This document shows, in pieces, positions 52,297-60,871 of a stretch of 64,000 nt of DNA. The DNA lies in NCBI RefSeq assembly GCF_002209565.1, contig NZ_NJIH01000004.1:434001-498000 (forward strand), in the 5' to 3' direction. The notes beneath the pieces were generated by a model. That model searched no databases. It was not told the origin of the DNA and saw only the letters and a program-made list of their open reading frames with translations. Position 1 is the first letter of the stretch; each line of letters begins with the position of its first letter. The stretch comes from Candidimonas nitroreducens. GTDB taxonomy: Bacteria > Pseudomonadota > Gammaproteobacteria > Burkholderiales > Burkholderiaceae_B. The position numbers were made by a program, and so were the translations under genes.

Positions 52297-53373
52297 ATGA
52301 TGAGTACCCGAAACCTGCTTATCAGTGCAATCCTGCTCTTGTACCCCCTGGCGGCTCCTGCCGCGCAATCCTACCCCGTGGATGACGCCCAGCTTTATGC
52401 CAACGCGAAATCGCACGAAGACGGAAAGATCGTATGGTATCTGAATCAACCGCTGGAGCCCCTGCGGCTGGTGGCGAATGAATTCGAAAGGCAGTATCCC
52501 GGCATGAAGGTAGAACTGCAGCGGGCCGTGGGAGGACAGCTCCTGCAGAAATTCGTCCGGGAATCGGACGCCAAGCAGAACATCGCAGATCTGGTGCAGA
52601 TCAGTGACCCGGTAATGATGCGCGATCTGGCGCAAGGCAATTACCTGGCGCACTGGAAGGTACCCACCCATGACCGGATACCCGCTGGCTATCGGATCGG
52701 TGATCAGGCTTACTCCGCGATCATTACCGACATGGCGATTCCGTACAACGCCAACAAGCTGACGCCGGAAGAAGTGGCAATTCTGCAGAAGGGCTGGGAC
52801 GGCGTGCTCGACCCCAGGTTCAAAGGCCGGTTCGCGGTGTCGAGCTCCCGTAGCGGCATAGGCTACGCGGGTTTGAGCATGTTCCTGGATCCGGCGCTGA
52901 AAGACCGGTATGGAGAGAAATTCCTGGCCAAAGTCATCCAGCAAAAACCCGCGGTCTACTCGGATGGTGCGATGGCGCTGGATCGCGTGGTCGCCGGCGA
53001 ACAGGACTTCTTTTTCTGGTTCACCGAGGGGCCTTCTGTAACAAAATGGATGCAGGGCGCCCCGCTGCGCTGGATCGAACCCAGCCCACGTCCCGCTTAT
53101 CCAAACGCCCTGCAAGGCATTTCGGCGGCAGCGCCGCATCCAAACGGCGCACGATTGTTCCAGGACTGGCTGACCAGCGACGCGGGCGCCAAAGCACTGC
53201 AGGACAAATACGGCGTTCGCACTTCACTGGAGGGCGTCCCCGACACGCGCAAGGCGGCCCAGCAGCCCTGGTCCCCCAAGCCCAAGGACTATCACATCGA
53301 CCTGCAACGCTGGGCAAAAAATTACAGCGCGACGCAGAATCTCTGGGCCAAGATTCTAAAAGAAAATCGCTGA
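52297..53373 (+). CDS. Periplasmic solute-binding protein of the RraA-operon ABC importer
   Basis: About 358 residues, class-II (FbpA-like) binding protein with a Sec signal peptide (TRNLLISAILLLYPLAAPAAQ). Family motifs include EDGKIVWYLNQPLEPLRLVANEFERQYPG, NIADLVQISDPVMM, GWDGVLDPRFKGRFAVSSS and HPNGARLFQDWLTSD. Of three successive ATG codons (52294, 52297, 52300), 52297 or 52300 has better distance to GGAG (52287-52290). It is the last gene of the operon and supplies ligand to the permease at 47590. Binding-protein genes usually lead such operons, so the position is unusual. Confidence 0.88.
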   Translation: MMSTRNLLISAILLLYPLAAPAAQSYPVDDAQLYANAKSHEDGKIVWYLNQPLEPLRLVANEFERQYPGMKVELQRAVGGQLLQKFVRESDAKQNIADLVQISDPVMMRDLAQGNYLAHWKVPTHDRIPAGYRIGDQAYSAIITDMAIPYNANKLTPEEVAILQKGWDGVLDPRFKGRFAVSSSRSGIGYAGLSMFLDPALKDRYGEKFLAKVIQQKPAVYSDGAMALDRVVAGEQDFFFWFTEGPSVTKWMQGAPLRWIEPSPRPAYPNALQGISAAAPHPNGARLFQDWLTSDAGAKALQDKYGVRTSLEGVPDTRKAAQQPWSPKPKDYHIDLQRWAKNYSATQNLWAKILKENR

Positions 53374-53508
53374 AGCACCCCTGCCCGCCCGACGAACCAG
53401 ACGGACTTGCCGCCGACCGGAACCGCCGCCCGCGCACACCTTTGAAGGCGGCATGAACCGTCATGGTTCCCGCGGTGCAGTGCCGGCGTGGCAGCCGGCA
53501 GCTTTGCC

Positions 53509-54345
53509 CTATCCCAGCCTCAGCAGCGGATCCTGCCGGTAGTAGCGCGCCAGCAAGCCATACCATTCGGGCAGGTCGCGCGCCAGGGGCGCGGGGCTGA
53601 CGAAGAAAGCTTCGGAGCTGACGGCGAAGAATTCCGCTACGTCGGTGGCGGCGTAGGGATCCAGCGGCAGCCTGTCATACCAGCGCGAGGCCGCGGCGGA
53701 CTCCGGATCCACATGGCGCGGGATGTCGGCCTCGACCGCGTCCAGCATGCGCTCGAAGCGATCCAGCGAAGCCTCCAGCACGCGCTGCCATTCGCGTGGC
53801 CGGATGTCGCGGTGCGCATGCAGGGCGGGCATGCCATCGGCCTCGCCGCCGTGCAGATCCAGCTTGTGCGCAAATTCGTGTATGACGACGTTGGTCTGGC
53901 GCGGCGCGCCGGGCGCGCTGTCTTCCCACGAAAGAATGACGGGGCCGCCGTCCCAGGCTTCGCCGGACGCGGGCTGCAGATATTCGTGCACCACGCCGCT
54001 GTCGTCGACCTCGCGGCGCGGGATGATGAAGCCCTCGGGGTACAACACGATCTCGACCCAGCCCTCGTAGAGCACCGGGTCGAGCTCGAGAATGGGCAGA
54101 GCCGCCTGGATGGCCACCGACATCCTGATCGCGTCCGTGACCTCGAGGCCGCGCACGCCGGTATAGGTCTTGCTGGCCAGCAGCCACGCGGCGCGACGCC
54201 GCAAGGCCTCGTCCTGCTGCGGCGACAGGCCGCGCAGGAACGGCAGCGCCGCTACGGCGGCGCGCCAGTCCGGGTCGGAGATGCGCGCCAGCTCGCGCTC
54301 GACCTGCCGCCGGCCGGCGCCGCGGCCGCTCAGCCATCTGAACAT
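53509..54345 (-). CDS. MtfA-like zinc metallopeptidase (M90)
   Basis: A 278-residue peptidase of the MtfA/M90 family. The zinc motif is HEFAH in NVVIHEFAHKLDLHGG, and the third ligand is probably Glu in VSSEAFF. In enterobacteria MtfA affects glucose uptake by binding the Mlc repressor; whether it does so here is unknown. Start ATG 54345 puts MFRWLSGRG first and removes 20 leader codons. It is followed on the minus strand by nothing obvious; the Ntn-type amidase gene lies 81 bases upstream on the same strand. Confidence 0.85.
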   Translation of the reverse strand: MFRWLSGRGAGRRQVERELARISDPDWRAAVAALPFLRGLSPQQDEALRRRAAWLLASKTYTGVRGLEVTDAIRMSVAIQAALPILELDPVLYEGWVEIVLYPEGFIIPRREVDDSGVVHEYLQPASGEAWDGGPVILSWEDSAPGAPRQTNVVIHEFAHKLDLHGGEADGMPALHAHRDIRPREWQRVLEASLDRFERMLDAVEADIPRHVDPESAAASRWYDRLPLDPYAATDVAEFFAVSSEAFFVSPAPLARDLPEWYGLLARYYRQDPLLRLG

Positions 54346-54426
54346 ATGCCCGATTCCTTGATGAACATCGACGACGCCAGTGCCCGTCAGCGCCCATAGT
54401 AGCAAGCGCAGCGGCAGGCACGACGG

Positions 54427-55302
54427 TCAATGGCCGGGCGCGGAATGATCGGGCGCGGCCCAGAAGGCATCATTCAGCGTATATGTCCGCACCACTTCGG
54501 GCGCACCGGGGTTGTCCAGCACGACGCGCAGGGTCTGCGCGCCCCGCGCGGGGGATTCGATGATCCAGGACGCCAGGGTGGCTTCCTTGCGGCCCGTGCG
54601 CCACAGGCTGTCGTCGGGCCCGTCGCGGCGGTCGCGGCTGATGGCCACGTAGCTATCCAGGGTGTAGGGCCGCGGCGCATCGTTCAATAGCTGGCTGACG
54701 CGCCGGTAGCGCGTCGCGCTGCTGCGGCCGACCTTGATATTGAACTCGGCCAGGGCGCGATCCAGGTAGTAATTGGTGTGGGCGATGGCGCCGCGATCCA
54801 GCACCTTGTAGGCGTAGCGGCCGTGCAGGCCGATTTCCGCCACGAGAACCTTGTGGCGATCCGAGACCATCAGGAACATGGCGCGAGACTGCGAAAAGAT
54901 TTCATCCGCATGCGCGGCGAGTTCGTCCACGCTGCCGTAGTGCGCCAGGATGCGGCTCAGGATGCCGTGCTTGCCGGGCTGCGAGGCGCGCAGCCGGCTG
55001 GGGATGCTGCTGGCCGAGGCGGTGACGGCCGACAGGCCTTGCCGATTGACGCCGCTCTTGATGCCGCGCGCGCGGCCATCGATGGCATACAGGCCGAAAT
55101 ACGCAATGCCGTGGTTGGGATGGCGGTATTCCAGCACCTGATGCTGGCCTGGCGCCCAGTCGCGGTTCTTGGAAAGCAGCGTGCCGCCGGCCGCAACCTG
55201 CGAGCCGGCAGAGGCCCATAGCGTGCAGGCTCCGGCCGGCATGGCCAGAGCGACGGCCAGGCAGGCCGCGGTGCAATTCAGAAAAAACGAGGTCTTGGGC
55301 AT
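54427..55302 (-). CDS. Exported Ntn-type amidase (choloylglycine hydrolase/acyltransferase-like)
   Basis: A 291-residue protein with a signal peptide (MPKTSFFLNCTAACLAVALAMPAGA) whose cleavage would expose the N-terminal Cys of CTLWASAGSQ. This Cys-Thr start with KNRDWAPGQHQVLEYR and later SGVNRQGLSAV is the pattern of C45/C59 Ntn-hydrolases, which use Cys as nucleophile on linear amides such as bile salts, penicillins or acyl-homoserine lactones. Periplasmic location is inferred. Start ATG 55302 is preferred over the longer frame to 55458. No regulatory signals noted. Confidence 0.75.
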   Translation of the reverse strand: MPKTSFFLNCTAACLAVALAMPAGACTLWASAGSQVAAGGTLLSKNRDWAPGQHQVLEYRHPNHGIAYFGLYAIDGRARGIKSGVNRQGLSAVTASASSIPSRLRASQPGKHGILSRILAHYGSVDELAAHADEIFSQSRAMFLMVSDRHKVLVAEIGLHGRYAYKVLDRGAIAHTNYYLDRALAEFNIKVGRSSATRYRRVSQLLNDAPRPYTLDSYVAISRDRRDGPDDSLWRTGRKEATLASWIIESPARGAQTLRVVLDNPGAPEVVRTYTLNDAFWAAPDHSAPGH

Positions 55303-55520
55303 GATGAACGGTGCCGAGCAAGAAACGCATGGCGCAGCGTGCGTGCATGCGTGCGGCGGCACGCCTCCAGTTTGCCGCGCCGGCCGTGGGCGCGCAAGAC
55401 GGCTTCGAAGCCTGCCGCCATCCAGTCGTTTCACTCGATTTCGCAGCCAGGCAGTCAAGCCGGCCGGCAGCCGCCAGCGCTGCCCGCGGCGGCTGTCGAA
55501 TCTGCTCCGCGCAGGCGCCG

Positions 55521-56534
55521 CTACGCGCTTGCGGGCCGGGCCGGCTCGGCAGCAGCCTGCCGCGGCTCTATTCCCGGCACGCCACGCCGTATCGCCGCGG
55601 AAAACCCCGCGGCGTCGCCCTCGGCCAGCGCTCTATCGGTATAACGGCCGCGGCTGCGGTATTCGGCCACGCTGTCGGCACCCCGCAGCGCGCCCAGGTC
55701 GTACAAGTATTCCGGCAAGTAGCCGCAGGCCACCAGGCGATAATCCAACGGCAGGCCAGGCACGATGCGGTTCATCATCTTGAAGATGATGGTGGTGCAG
55801 TTGGCGGTGATGGTGTTGTAGAAACGCGGTTTGTCCACCAGCCGGTTGGCCCGGCGCACGTAGGCCAGGAACAGCGACCTCATGGCCTCCGGCGCCATCG
55901 GTACCCGGTAGATATAAGAGTCTTCGCCGCGCATATTGGTGCGCACCAGCAGGATGTCGCGCTCGTCGGCGGCGACCACGCTCAATTCGTACTGCCGGAA
56001 GAAGCCTCCCAGGGTGGAAAACGCGTCGCCCTTTTTGCGGCGTATCTCTACGGAAAACACGACGTAGCGGTCTTCGCCGAAGCCAAAGGATACCAGCGCA
56101 TGGGCAATGCCGGGGTGCATCCAATACGACAGGATCAGATCGGTGGACTGCAGCCGCCGCAGGTCGTAGGCGCGGGTTTCCCAGCGCACATCGAAATCGT
56201 CGGCGCTGCGCCAGTGGAAATTGCGCACGTTTTCCAGCGTGACCAGGTCGCCGTCGACCGTACCCTGGGTCTGGCAGGCCACATCGGGTATCCAGTCCCG
56301 GTCGTTGCTGGGGCGCACCGCGGCCCACCATGCCAGCACCAGCACCACGGCGCCCAGATACAGGCTGGCGCTCAGGGGCCGCGCCGCCGGCCACTGCGGC
56401 AGGAAGAACCCGACAAGAAACAAGCAGGCCGCGGCCAGCCACAAGACGAGCAGCGCCCTGCCCACCACCAGACCGCCGGGTTTGCGCACCCAGAGCGCCA
56501 GGCCGGCCCACACAGTAAAGGCCAGGGCCAACAC
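55521..56534 (-). CDS. DUF4105-type membrane protein
   Basis: About 337 residues. Two hydrophobic helices open the protein (ALAFTVWAGLALWV and VLVLWLAAACLFLVGFFLP), with a third near VVLVLAWWAAV. The periplasmic part has the DUF4105 signatures DDFDVRWETRAYDL, LSYWMHPGIAHALVSFGF, VVFSVEIRRKKGDAFS, ITANCTTIIFKMMNRIVPG and LPLDYRLVACGYLPEYLYDLG. Function unknown; the related N-terminal domain is found in Lnb and other membrane enzymes. The start is uncertain: GTG 56534 is the first standard codon in the homologous region, but CGGAGGGG lies 22 bases before it, so a CTG at 56543 is possible. Confidence 0.75.
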   Translation of the reverse strand: MLALAFTVWAGLALWVRKPGGLVVGRALLVLWLAAACLFLVGFFLPQWPAARPLSASLYLGAVVLVLAWWAAVRPSNDRDWIPDVACQTQGTVDGDLVTLENVRNFHWRSADDFDVRWETRAYDLRRLQSTDLILSYWMHPGIAHALVSFGFGEDRYVVFSVEIRRKKGDAFSTLGGFFRQYELSVVAADERDILLVRTNMRGEDSYIYRVPMAPEAMRSLFLAYVRRANRLVDKPRFYNTITANCTTIIFKMMNRIVPGLPLDYRLVACGYLPEYLYDLGALRGADSVAEYRSRGRYTDRALAEGDAAGFSAAIRRGVPGIEPRQAAAEPARPASA

Positions 56535-56893
56535 GATTTGCAGAATCAGAATCCCCTCCGTATGTGCGTCACCGGGAGCTGCGGCCGTCGGCAGCGTCGC
56601 CAAGCCAACTATTCTATATGCAGGACGCGCCCGCACGCAGGACGCCGGGCGCGCCACGGGGTTCCCCAGCCAGGCGGCCCGAACCGGGAAGCCCGGACAA
56701 AGGATTCCGAACCCGGCCTGCCGGAACCGGCTTGCGGCTTTTTTTCGGCGCTCCGCGGGTGGTGCTTCAGCATATACCCTACGTCCACGCCGCCGCCGCG
56801 CCACGTACAATACGCAAAACTATAAACGCCACGCGCGCGGACTTCGCCCCACAGGCCGGGCCGCAGCAGGCCCTTTCCGTGCATGCGAGCACC

Positions 56894-58663
56894 ATGGCCC
56901 TGTTCTCGAAGATCAAGCTGCCTCCCGTCCCCGCGTTCAGGCGCCCCGCGGATCTGGTCTACGCGCTGGGGGAAAAGCCGCCCGCTTTTACCCTGTTCGG
57001 GCTGGCCGTACAGCATATGGTCACGGCCCTTACCTGTGTCGTCTACGTGCTGGCCGCCGCCAAGATCGGCGGCCTGTCGGCGGCCAGCACACAGGGGCTG
57101 GTGACGGCCACCACGCTGGGCATGGCGCTGGCCACGTTTTTCCAGGCCTGGGGCGGCCGCCTGGGCTCGGGGCTGATGCTGGTAGACATCCCGTCGCCGC
57201 TGCTGATCGTGATCGGCGGTTCGATCATCGGGCAATTCGGCATTGCCGGCGCTGCCGCAATGAGCCTGACCAAGGGCCTGGTGTCGCTGGCAGCCAGCGT
57301 GGTGGTGCCCAGGCTGCGGGCGATCCTGCCGCCCACTGTGGCCGGCGTGGTGGTGTGCATCGGCGGCCTGTCGCTCGTCGCCCCCGCACTGACGCACATG
57401 ACGGGACTGCAAAGCGGGGCCATGGACGGCGCCGACATCCTGATAGGCACGGTGACGCTGCTGGTGATCGTGGCCCTGTCCATCTGGGGCAATCGCCGGC
57501 TCAAGCTGGCGGCGCTGCTGGCAGGGCTGCTGGCCGGCGTGATACTGGCCGCCGTACTGGGCAAGCTGCACGGCATGGCGCTGCTGAGCAAGTCATCGGT
57601 GCTGGCGCTGCCGCAATTACATCTGCCCAACCTGGCGGTGGATCCCGCCGCCCTGGCGGCGGTCGCACTGGTGTCGCTGATGGCGCAACTCGACTCGCTG
57701 GGCAGCCTGGTACTGATGCACAAAATGAACGACGCCGACTGGCGCCGCCCCAGCATGCGCCTGGTAAGCCACGGGATACGTGCCAACGGCCTGGGCAATC
57801 TGCTGGCTTCCTGCCTGGGCTCGTACCCGACCGGCATGTCGTCGGCCAACCTGGCACTGTGCCACATCAGCCGTTCGACCTCGCGCTGGATCGGCCTGGT
57901 GACGGCGCTGCTGCTGGCCGTCAGCGCCTTTCTGCCGCAAGTGGCGCTGGGCCTGACGCTGATCCCGACCTCGGTGGTCGGCGCCATCGAAGTGTACGCC
58001 GCCGCCTACCTGGTGGTATCCGGCATCGAGCTGATCGCGTCGCGGGCCCTGGACTCGCGCGGCATCTTCATGATCGGCCTGTCGTTCGTGGCCGGCCTGG
58101 GCGTAATGGTATTGCCTCAGCTTGCCGACCAGGCGCCCGCGGCGCTGCATTTCGTGGCGCGCAGCGGCATCATCACCGGCGGGGTCATGGCCATCGTGCT
58201 CAACGCGATATTCCGCCTGGGCACTTCGCAGCGGGCCGTGCTGCATATCGACGAGGCCAGCCACAGCGAACGCATGCGCCGCATCGTCGAATTCGTGGAA
58301 TCCAGCGGCGCACGCTGGAGCGCCAGGCGCGACGTGGTACGCCGCGCCGCGCAGGCCATGCTGGAAGGCGCAGAGGCGCTGGAAGCCGCCGGCGAAGGCC
58401 GGCGCCTGGTGCAGGTACAGGGCAGTTTCGACGAATTCAACCTGGACTTCGAACTGCTGTACCAAGGGCCCGCGTTACTGCTGGAACCCTCGGCCGAGCC
58501 GAGCCCCGCCGCGCTGCTGGACATGCGGGAAGAAGATTTTCACAATGTATTGGGGCGCGCGCTGTCGGGTGTGTCGCACATGCTGCTCAAGAGACTGGCC
58601 GACCGCGTGACCAGCGGCACGCGCGGCCGGCTTTCATACCTGCGCCTGCATCTTAATCACTGA
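56894..58663 (+). CDS. NCS2-type permease fused to a degenerate RsbW-like domain
   Basis: A 589-residue protein. Residues 1-445 form a nucleobase/xanthine-uracil (NCS2) permease: about 14 helices, with the substrate motif region SLMAQLDSLGSLVLMHKMND and GLGNLLASCLGSYPTGMSSANL. Residues about 455-589 form a domain with the layout of RsbW-type HATPases (MRRIVEFVESSGARWS, RRAAQAMLEGAEALEAAGEG, VQGSFDEFNLDFELLYQG), but the N-box Asn and the Asp of the DxG box are missing. The permease family is usually about 430-470 residues. The genuine STAS and RsbW-type genes lie next door, which suggests a regulatory link. Possible cargo: purines. Confidence 0.85.
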   Translation: MALFSKIKLPPVPAFRRPADLVYALGEKPPAFTLFGLAVQHMVTALTCVVYVLAAAKIGGLSAASTQGLVTATTLGMALATFFQAWGGRLGSGLMLVDIPSPLLIVIGGSIIGQFGIAGAAAMSLTKGLVSLAASVVVPRLRAILPPTVAGVVVCIGGLSLVAPALTHMTGLQSGAMDGADILIGTVTLLVIVALSIWGNRRLKLAALLAGLLAGVILAAVLGKLHGMALLSKSSVLALPQLHLPNLAVDPAALAAVALVSLMAQLDSLGSLVLMHKMNDADWRRPSMRLVSHGIRANGLGNLLASCLGSYPTGMSSANLALCHISRSTSRWIGLVTALLLAVSAFLPQVALGLTLIPTSVVGAIEVYAAAYLVVSGIELIASRALDSRGIFMIGLSFVAGLGVMVLPQLADQAPAALHFVARSGIITGGVMAIVLNAIFRLGTSQRAVLHIDEASHSERMRRIVEFVESSGARWSARRDVVRRAAQAMLEGAEALEAAGEGRRLVQVQGSFDEFNLDFELLYQGPALLLEPSAEPSPAALLDMREEDFHNVLGRALSGVSHMLLKRLADRVTSGTRGRLSYLRLHLNH

Positions 58664-58666
58664 CGT

Positions 58667-59005
58667 TCAGCCCGCGAGCCTGGCCAGAGCCGCGGCGCGA
58701 TCCGGGACGACATTGAGAATCGACAGAAAGCCGCTGATCTCGAACACCTCGGTTACGTTCGGCTGCAGCCCGCACAGAATCAATTGCCCGGAATTCTGCT
58801 TCAGGCGCTTGGCCAGCATCAACACCACCCGCAGGCCTGCGCTGGAGATGTAGTCGAGCTGGGACAGGTCGAGCACACAGCGCCGCTCTTCTTTGCCGAT
58901 GGCGGCCACCAAGCCGGCCTCGACCTCGGATGCATTGGCGCTGTTGACCTGTCCGGCCACGGACACGACCTGGATCTCGCCGATTTTTTCGCTTGCAAGA
59001 CTCAT
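58667..59005 (-). CDS. STAS-domain anti-sigma-factor antagonist
   Basis: A 112-residue STAS protein. The phosphorylatable Ser region is SQLDYISSAGLRVVLML, with GQVNSANASEVEAGLV before it and NVTEVFEISGFLSILNV after. Such proteins are bound or phosphorylated by RsbW-type kinases. ATG 59005 is used, although the frame could start at TTG 59011. It is convergent with the NCS2 gene (3 bases between stops) and divergent from the RsbW-type kinase gene, a split arrangement of a partner-switching pair. Confidence 0.9.
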   Translation of the reverse strand: MSLASEKIGEIQVVSVAGQVNSANASEVEAGLVAAIGKEERRCVLDLSQLDYISSAGLRVVLMLAKRLKQNSGQLILCGLQPNVTEVFEISGFLSILNVVPDRAAALARLAG

Positions 59006-59234
59006 AGACAAACCATAGAGGTGGGTGAAGTGATTACCGTATTACCGCATTGTAATTCACTGTAATTAATTATTTCGCATTTAAGCGGCTGAATAATATA
59101 ATACGCGACAAACCTGCCGTCGGCACAGCTTGCCTTGCGACACGATCGGTGCGCCGGGCCGGCCTGCATCGGCAGCCGCACAACCCGCCTCCAGAGGCGC
59201 GTTTGACTGGGTGGCTTCCCCAGCCCACACACTT

Positions 59235-59681
59235 ATGCAGACACTCGCCTCTCTGACGCTGACTCCCGGGCCCGACGCCGTGACCCAGGCGCTGGGCTGG
59301 CTCGAGACGGTGGGTGAACAGGCCCGGTGGCCCACGCGCACGACCTTCAAGCTCAGCCTCTGCCTGGACGAGGCGCTAAGCAATATCGTCATGTACGGCT
59401 TCAAGCATGCGGCGGGCGATAGCGGCACCGGCGTCATCAGGCTCGCCGTGCACCAAGACGCGCAGCATGTGCTGCTCGACCTCTACGACAATGGCGTGCC
59501 GTACGATCCCACCCAGCAAATGCCGCGTGATCTCGACAGCTCTATCGAAGACGCAGAAATCGGCGGCCATGGCCTGCGCCTGATGCGGCATTATCTGCTC
59601 GACATCCAATATCAGCATACCGGCGCAGAAAACCATCTGCGCATGACCGCCGCATCCGAAACCGAAGCGGGCCGCGCATGA
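59235..59681 (+). CDS. RsbW-type serine kinase/ATP-binding regulator
   Basis: A 148-residue HATPase_c_2 protein. The N box is LSLCLDEALSNIVMYGF, the G1 box LLDLYDNGVPYDP, and the G2 box GGHGLRLMRHYL. All key residues are present, so an active ATP-binding kinase or sequesterer is likely, in contrast with the degenerate copy fused to the NCS2 permease. ATG 59235 fits the domain start; the frame from TTG 59130 is leader. Its stop overlaps the ATG of the alanine racemase gene (ATGA at 59678), giving translational coupling. No sigma factor is visible; its target is unknown. Confidence 0.88.
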   Translation: MQTLASLTLTPGPDAVTQALGWLETVGEQARWPTRTTFKLSLCLDEALSNIVMYGFKHAAGDSGTGVIRLAVHQDAQHVLLDLYDNGVPYDPTQQMPRDLDSSIEDAEIGGHGLRLMRHYLLDIQYQHTGAENHLRMTAASETEAGRA

Positions 59682-60871
59682 AAACCCTGCAGCCTGCCGC
59701 TCCGCAGCCGCAGGTTCGCAGCCAAGCGGCGCAGCACGGCTGCGTGGCCATTATCAGCCGCCAGGCCATCGCCCACAATGTAGATACAATTCGCCATCGA
59801 CTCGACCAGGATGGCCAGCGCGACGGCCCGCGCCTGTGGGCCGTGGTCAAGGCCGACGCCTATGGCCACACGCTGGCTCACGTGCTGGGCGGACTGGGTA
59901 AGGCCGACGGGCTGGCGGTGCTCGAACTCGAAGAAGCCCATCTGTGCCGCGCCATGGGCTGGCGCAAGCCCATCCTGATCATGCACGCGCGCTACACCGC
60001 GGCAGATCTAAGCGATCCGGGCCTTGCGCCGCTGCACGTCGTCGTCGACAACGACGAACAGCTGCGCCACCTGGAAGCGCTGGCACAGCGCCCCGGGCCG
60101 CATGCCTGGCTGCGCTACCGGGGCAGCCTGAATCATTCGGGCTTTGCCGCCGCGGCCTACCGCCGCGCCTACGACAGGCTGCACAAGCTGCTGCAGGCGG
60201 GCCGACTGTCCGGCCTCGGGCTGCTGCAGCACTATGCGCGCGCCGAAGAAGCCGAACACCTGCGCGAGGAACGCCGAGACTTCGAAGCCGTCTTCGCCGG
60301 CCTGCCCGGCCCGCGCTGCACCGAGAATTCGGCGGCTCTGCTGTCCGACCCGGGCTACGCCGGCAGCGGCGACTGGGTGCGCAGCGGCATAGCCCTTTAC
60401 GGCATCAGCCCGCTGGCCGGCGTCGACGGCCGCGGCCTGGGCCTGCTGCCGGCCATGACGCTCAGCGCGCCCATCCATGATGTACAACTGCTTGCCGCCG
60501 GCGACCCGCTGGGCTATGGCGCCACTTTCCGGGCCGCGCACCAGCTGCGCGTGGGGCTGGTGCATTGCGGCTACGCCGACGGCTACCCGCGCAACCTGGT
60601 AGCGGCAGGCACGGTGCTGGTGCAGGGGCGCCCGTGCCGCATCATCGGCCGCATCTCTATGGACTCCATCACCATAGATCTCAGCGGCCACCCGCAGGCC
60701 AGCCCGGGCACCCCGGCCGTGCTGTGGGGGCCTCCAGATCTGTCGGTGGAAGCCGTGGCGCTAAGCGCCGGAACCATACCTGCACAACTGTGCGTGGGGA
60801 TCACCGGCCGCGTGCCGCGCCTTGCCGAAGCCGCGGAGGCAAGCGGCGCGGCAGGTTCAGGAAGCCCTTAA
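59678..60871 (+). CDS. Alanine racemase-type PLP enzyme with unusual active-site residues
   Basis: A 397-residue fold-type III racemase. The PLP Lys is Lys58 in WAVVKADAYGH, the second catalytic base Tyr is in HCGYADGYPR, and GIALYGISP and GRISMDSITIDL are typical. Two normally conserved residues differ: the Lys129 equivalent is Arg146, and the Arg136 equivalent is His153 (LRYRGSLNHSGF for LKVDTGMxRLGF). The substrate spectrum may be broader or different. It starts on the ATGA of the RsbW-type kinase gene, so the two are made together. It overlaps the opposing sensor-MFS gene by 15 bases at the 3' end. Confidence 0.88.
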   Translation: MKTLQPAAPQPQVRSQAAQHGCVAIISRQAIAHNVDTIRHRLDQDGQRDGPRLWAVVKADAYGHTLAHVLGGLGKADGLAVLELEEAHLCRAMGWRKPILIMHARYTAADLSDPGLAPLHVVVDNDEQLRHLEALAQRPGPHAWLRYRGSLNHSGFAAAAYRRAYDRLHKLLQAGRLSGLGLLQHYARAEEAEHLREERRDFEAVFAGLPGPRCTENSAALLSDPGYAGSGDWVRSGIALYGISPLAGVDGRGLGLLPAMTLSAPIHDVQLLAAGDPLGYGATFRAAHQLRVGLVHCGYADGYPRNLVAAGTVLVQGRPCRIIGRISMDSITIDLSGHPQASPGTPAVLWGPPDLSVEAVALSAGTIPAQLCVGITGRVPRLAEAAEASGAAGSGSP

